DNA of 34,953 nt, taken from positions 1 to 34,953 of the forward strand of contig PWGV01000081.1 in assembly GCA_003554585.1 (NCBI GenBank), read 5' to 3'. The stretch comes from Halobacteroidaceae bacterium (lineage in GTDB: Bacteria; Bacillota; Halanaerobiia; B1SED10-174). The notes under the pieces were generated by a model, which saw only the letters and a program-made list of their open reading frames with translations, ran no database searches and was not told where the DNA came from. Each line of letters opens with the position of its first letter. Position 1 is the first letter of the stretch. A program made the translations under genes and the position numbers. Shown piece after piece: positions 33,006 to 34,953 of this stretch.

Positions 33006-33032
33006 AAACTCCACCCAACCTTTCTCTGGTAC

Positions 33033-33061
33033 CTATTCGCCCTAAAAAGAGTGGTTCCTGC
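33033..33061 (-). promoter_or_regulatory. Sigma-H-like promoter of the right-hand lpt cluster
   Basis: The minus strand reads GCAGGAACC-N11-GGCGAATAG. The AGGA and GAAT cores are exact. The start would be near 33027. It is part of a divergent pair with the promoter at 33134-33163. Confidence 0.5.
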
Positions 33062-33133
33062 CGATTAAAACTCCCCCCTTCCTTTTCTTCAACCTGTTTT
33101 TGAACCCCTCTTTTTTATTTTCTTTATCTACCG

Positions 33134-33163
33134 GCAGGAAAAGAAACGAAAGAATGCGAAAAA
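33134..33163 (+). promoter_or_regulatory. Sigma-H-like promoter of the AEC permease gene
   Basis: The plus strand reads GCAGGAAAA-N12-TGCGAAAAA. The -35-like half is exact; the -10-like half is GAAA as in the lpxC promoter. The start would be near 33168, 26 nt before the ATG, the same leader length as at lpxC and parB. Confidence 0.45.
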
Positions 33164-33193
33164 GTATCAAAAACCCGGAAAGGAAATCAATCC

Positions 33194-34090
33194 ATGCACC
33201 TAGCCAATGAAGTGGTTGGTCCAGTTTTTTTAATTATCGGCGTGGGATACCTGTTTAACCGGGTATCACCCATTGATGTCCGCAGCCTTACCCGCCTTTT
33301 TTTATACGTTCTTTCCCCTGCCCTGATTTTCACTTCCCTTCTCCAGGCGGAGATAGGAGGGCGGGACTTTTTTTCCATTGCCCTGTTTGCCCTGGCAATG
33401 GCCACAGCCCTGCTTATTATTTCCTGGACGGTGGGCAAGTCACTGGGCTGGTCTAATTCCAATATTCTCTCCGTGCAGCTGGGGTCAACCTTCATCAATG
33501 CCGGAAATATTGGTCTTCCCCTATTGTATTTTGCCTTCGGACCAGAGGGGGTTCACATCGGAGCAGTTTTCCTTTTAATTCACTCTCTGCTCCACTACTC
33601 CCTGGGGATTTTTCTTTGTGCCAGAAATAAGGTTAACTACGGAGCCCTTCAATCAATCTTTCGCATGCCCATGCCCTATGCAGCCTTTGCGGCAATTATT
33701 ATTAAAGTAACCGGCCTTCCCCTTCCAACTTTTTTATGGGAGGGAACAAGCTTTCTCGGAGAAAGCGCAGTCGCGCTGGGAGCCCTTATTCTCGGAATAC
33801 AGCTCAGCAAAACCCGCCTTACCAGGCAGTGGCCGCAGATCGGCGTTACCGCTGTCCTGCGGTTATTTATTGGACCGCTTATTGCCTTTTTCCTGGTTGG
33901 TTTGTTCCCCCTGGATTCCCTGAGCAGCAGCGCCCTTGTTCTCCAGGCTTCCACCCCTTCATCAATTACAATTGTAATTATTGCCTCGGAGTTCGATGCC
34001 CAGCCCGGCCTCGTTTCCTCTCTTAACCTATCTACCACTGCCCTGAGTTTTTTTACAATCCCCCTAATTTTAAGCATTCTTCTGGGTTAA
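33194..34090 (+). CDS. AEC-family (auxin efflux carrier/malate permease-like) transporter
   Basis: 298 residues, the only plus-strand gene. It has about ten hydrophobic helices in two inverted halves, as in AEC transporters: N-terminal VFLIIGVGYLFNR, then LFLYVLSPALIFTSLL, the half-helix LGSTFINAGNIGLPLLYFAF (the conserved Asn-Ala-Gly-Asn-Ile-Gly-Leu-Pro stretch), and in the second half GALILGIQLS and LQASTPSSITIVIIASEFDA. Substrates in the family are organic acids or auxin-like anions; here the substrate is unknown. AAAGGA lies upstream of the ATG, and a strong terminator follows. It has no evident link to LPS apart from sharing a promoter type. Confidence 0.93.
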   Translation: MHLANEVVGPVFLIIGVGYLFNRVSPIDVRSLTRLFLYVLSPALIFTSLLQAEIGGRDFFSIALFALAMATALLIISWTVGKSLGWSNSNILSVQLGSTFINAGNIGLPLLYFAFGPEGVHIGAVFLLIHSLLHYSLGIFLCARNKVNYGALQSIFRMPMPYAAFAAIIIKVTGLPLPTFLWEGTSFLGESAVALGALILGIQLSKTRLTRQWPQIGVTAVLRLFIGPLIAFFLVGLFPLDSLSSSALVLQASTPSSITIVIIASEFDAQPGLVSSLNLSTTALSFFTIPLILSILLG

Positions 34091-34102
34091 ACTTTTTCCA
34101 GA

Positions 34103-34130
34103 CAAAAAACCTCCCGCGGGAGGTTTTTTT
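34103..34130 (+). terminator. Terminator after the AEC permease gene (bidirectional)
   Basis: A perfect palindromic stem, AAAAACCTCCCG-CGGGAGGTTTTT (34105-34128), followed by more T on the plus strand and by T on the minus strand, so it can end transcription from both sides. Confidence 0.92.
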
Positions 34131-34204
34131 ATGGGATTAATTTTCTGGAGTTACCACAGCAAAAGCTCTGCCCCCACAATCAGAGGACCGGGCTGATTTT
34201 TTTC

Positions 34205-34441
34205 TTAACCCCTGGAAACCTGGAAGAAAATTCCGAACTGGTCTCCTTCTTTGCGCCTGTATTTCCTGTTATTAGATACATTTTTAACAAAAAATTCTTT
34301 ATTCCCGTCGGAAAGGTCAAGCAAGTTAACAGGTGTTCCAGTATTGTCCCTGTTTCAACCTCAACTTCTTTCCAAATCCTCTCATCTCCCCGGAAATAGA
34401 AGTTTTGCAGTTACCCAGAATTTTTGCTTTCCCAGAAATAC
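34205..34441 (-). pseudogene. Decayed or frameshifted coding remnant after the subtilase gene
   Basis: No intact gene lies in 34131-34441. Minus-strand translation nonetheless shows protein-like text spread over frames. In the subtilase frame, directly after its TAG, is VFLGKQKFWVTAKLLFPG; then in another frame DERIWKEVEVETG; then in a third DNTGTPVNLLDLSDGNKEFF onward to QVSRG and a TAA at 34205. Both frame changes fall in G-runs: four G at 34388-34391, where three would restore the frame, and three at 34348-34350, where four would. The family is not recognised. It could be a former C-terminal extension of the subtilase, a dead separate gene, or an assembly error. 34131-34204 shows nothing. 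Confidence 0.4.
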
Positions 34442-34953
34442 CTATTCTTCCTCCACGATTTCCAGGCTTTCTACTCCCAGAGTAGAGAAATAATCCCCCC
34501 ACTGGTAGAGCAGATTGAGATCTTCAATATTCCTCTCTCCTCCTTCGGAGAAGTAATAAACACTGCTGCGGGCAAAATAGTCACCTTCGTCAATTTTTCC
34601 TGTCCCGTTTGCATCTATCCAGGCATATATCCTGCGATTTCCTGGCTCAACCCGATACAGCATGTATTCTCCCCCCCAGACCTCTGCTATCTCGCTTTTT
34701 AGGATTATCTGATTATCCAATTCTACCCCGGCAAAAACTTTAATATTGGGCATATCCGGAGCAAGGGCCCGGAAAACATCAATAGCACCAAAACCGACAT
34801 AATCATTGGGAAAATAAAAGTTTCCGGCAGTGCTCTGCATTCTGAAGCGGACCTCTTCAGGGCTAAGAGAGGGGTCCATTCCCATAATTAATGCTGCAAG
34901 GGCGCTGACGTGGGGAGCTGCCATGGAGGTCCCGCTCATCGTCCCGTAAGTAG
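34442..34953 (-). CDS. Subtilisin-like serine protease (S8), C-terminal part; 5' end outside window
   Basis: The frame is open to the right edge, so the start is not in the window. The catalytic Ser motif is intact (GTMSGTSMAAPHVSALAALI), unlike the homologue at 27035-28270. The protease fold ends with VGFGAIDVFRALAP. A C-terminal beta domain follows, with YAWIDANGTGKIDEGDYFA, which contains an EF-hand/dockerin-like DxNGxGxxDxGD loop and probably binds calcium. A secreted enzyme is likely, but the signal region is not visible. Its stop TAG is followed by a coding-like remnant in the same frame. Confidence 0.88.
   Translation of the reverse strand, partial: TYGTMSGTSMAAPHVSALAALIMGMDPSLSPEEVRFRMQSTAGNFYFPNDYVGFGAIDVFRALAPDMPNIKVFAGVELDNQIILKSEIAEVWGGEYMLYRVEPGNRRIYAWIDANGTGKIDEGDYFARSSVYYFSEGGERNIEDLNLLYQWGDYFSTLGVESLEIVEEE

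Noticed and set aside
1-34953. tRNA, rRNA, CRISPR array, insertion sequence or phage genes
   Set aside because: No cloverleaf, rRNA core, regular spaced repeats, transposase or integrase motif was found on reading both strands.

Overview
This window looks like the cell-envelope island of a diderm (outer-membrane-bearing) Bacillota, for example a Halanaerobiia-, Negativicutes- or Limnochordia-like lineage; the exact lineage cannot be fixed from sequence reading alone. The evidence is the combination of a complete-looking lipid A/Kdo/Lpt gene set with an SLH-domain porin of the OmpM type, DUF1009-type LpxI instead of LpxH, frequent TTG/GTG starts behind strong GGAGG sites, and promoters resembling the Spo0H (sigma-H) class of spore-forming Bacillota. 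All genes but one are on the minus strand, so the island reads from right to left.

Right edge to 33 kb: the 3' half of an apparently intact subtilisin-like protease (34442-34953, truncated by the window edge), followed by a decayed coding remnant (34205-34441), and convergent to them the only plus-strand gene, an AEC-family permease. A divergent promoter region (33015-33193) separates the permease from a second Lpt cluster: LptF/G-type permease, full LptD, LptC-like and LptA-like proteins (33005 down to 28543). Next come a membrane-anchored subtilase homologue whose catalytic His, Ser and oxyanion Asn are all replaced, and a secreted protein with a copper-amine-oxidase-N-like stalk plus a BsuPI (intracellular proteinase inhibitor) domain.

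Centre (25983 down to 10376): an 18-gene, tightly overlapping operon lpxC-fabZ-lpxA-lpxI-lpxB-msbA-lpxK-kdsB-kdsA-kdsD-kdsC-lpxL-lptC-lptA-lptB-lptF/G-DUF3084-YqgF-like. It encodes lipid A precursor synthesis, lipid A-core flipping, all four enzymes of CMP-Kdo synthesis, late acylation and the inner-membrane and bridge parts of LPS export. lpxD and the Kdo transferase waaA, both expected with such a set, are not in the window.

Left part: a 753-residue SLH porin with its own promoter and a roughly 210-nt structured leader, then a terminator, a short second LptD-like barrel, a Gfo/Idh/MocA oxidoreductase plus DegT aminotransferase pair (GnnA/GnnB-like, possibly making a 3-amino sugar for lipid A, or else a WlbA/WlbC-type pair for surface polysaccharide), a Wzz chain-length regulator, a terminator, an orphan ParB/Noc-like protein with its own sigma-H-like promoter, and a membrane-bound nucleotide-sugar 4,6-dehydratase cut by the left edge.

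Most notable for follow-up: the pseudo-subtilase/BsuPI pair, the OmpM leader with two crossing complementarities and a short TTG open reading frame, a recurrent GCAGGA-N11/12-nnnGAAT promoter shared by the envelope operons, the duplicated Lpt machinery, and active-site deviations in LpxI, LpxA and FabZ. No tRNA, rRNA, CRISPR array, insertion sequence or phage gene was seen.
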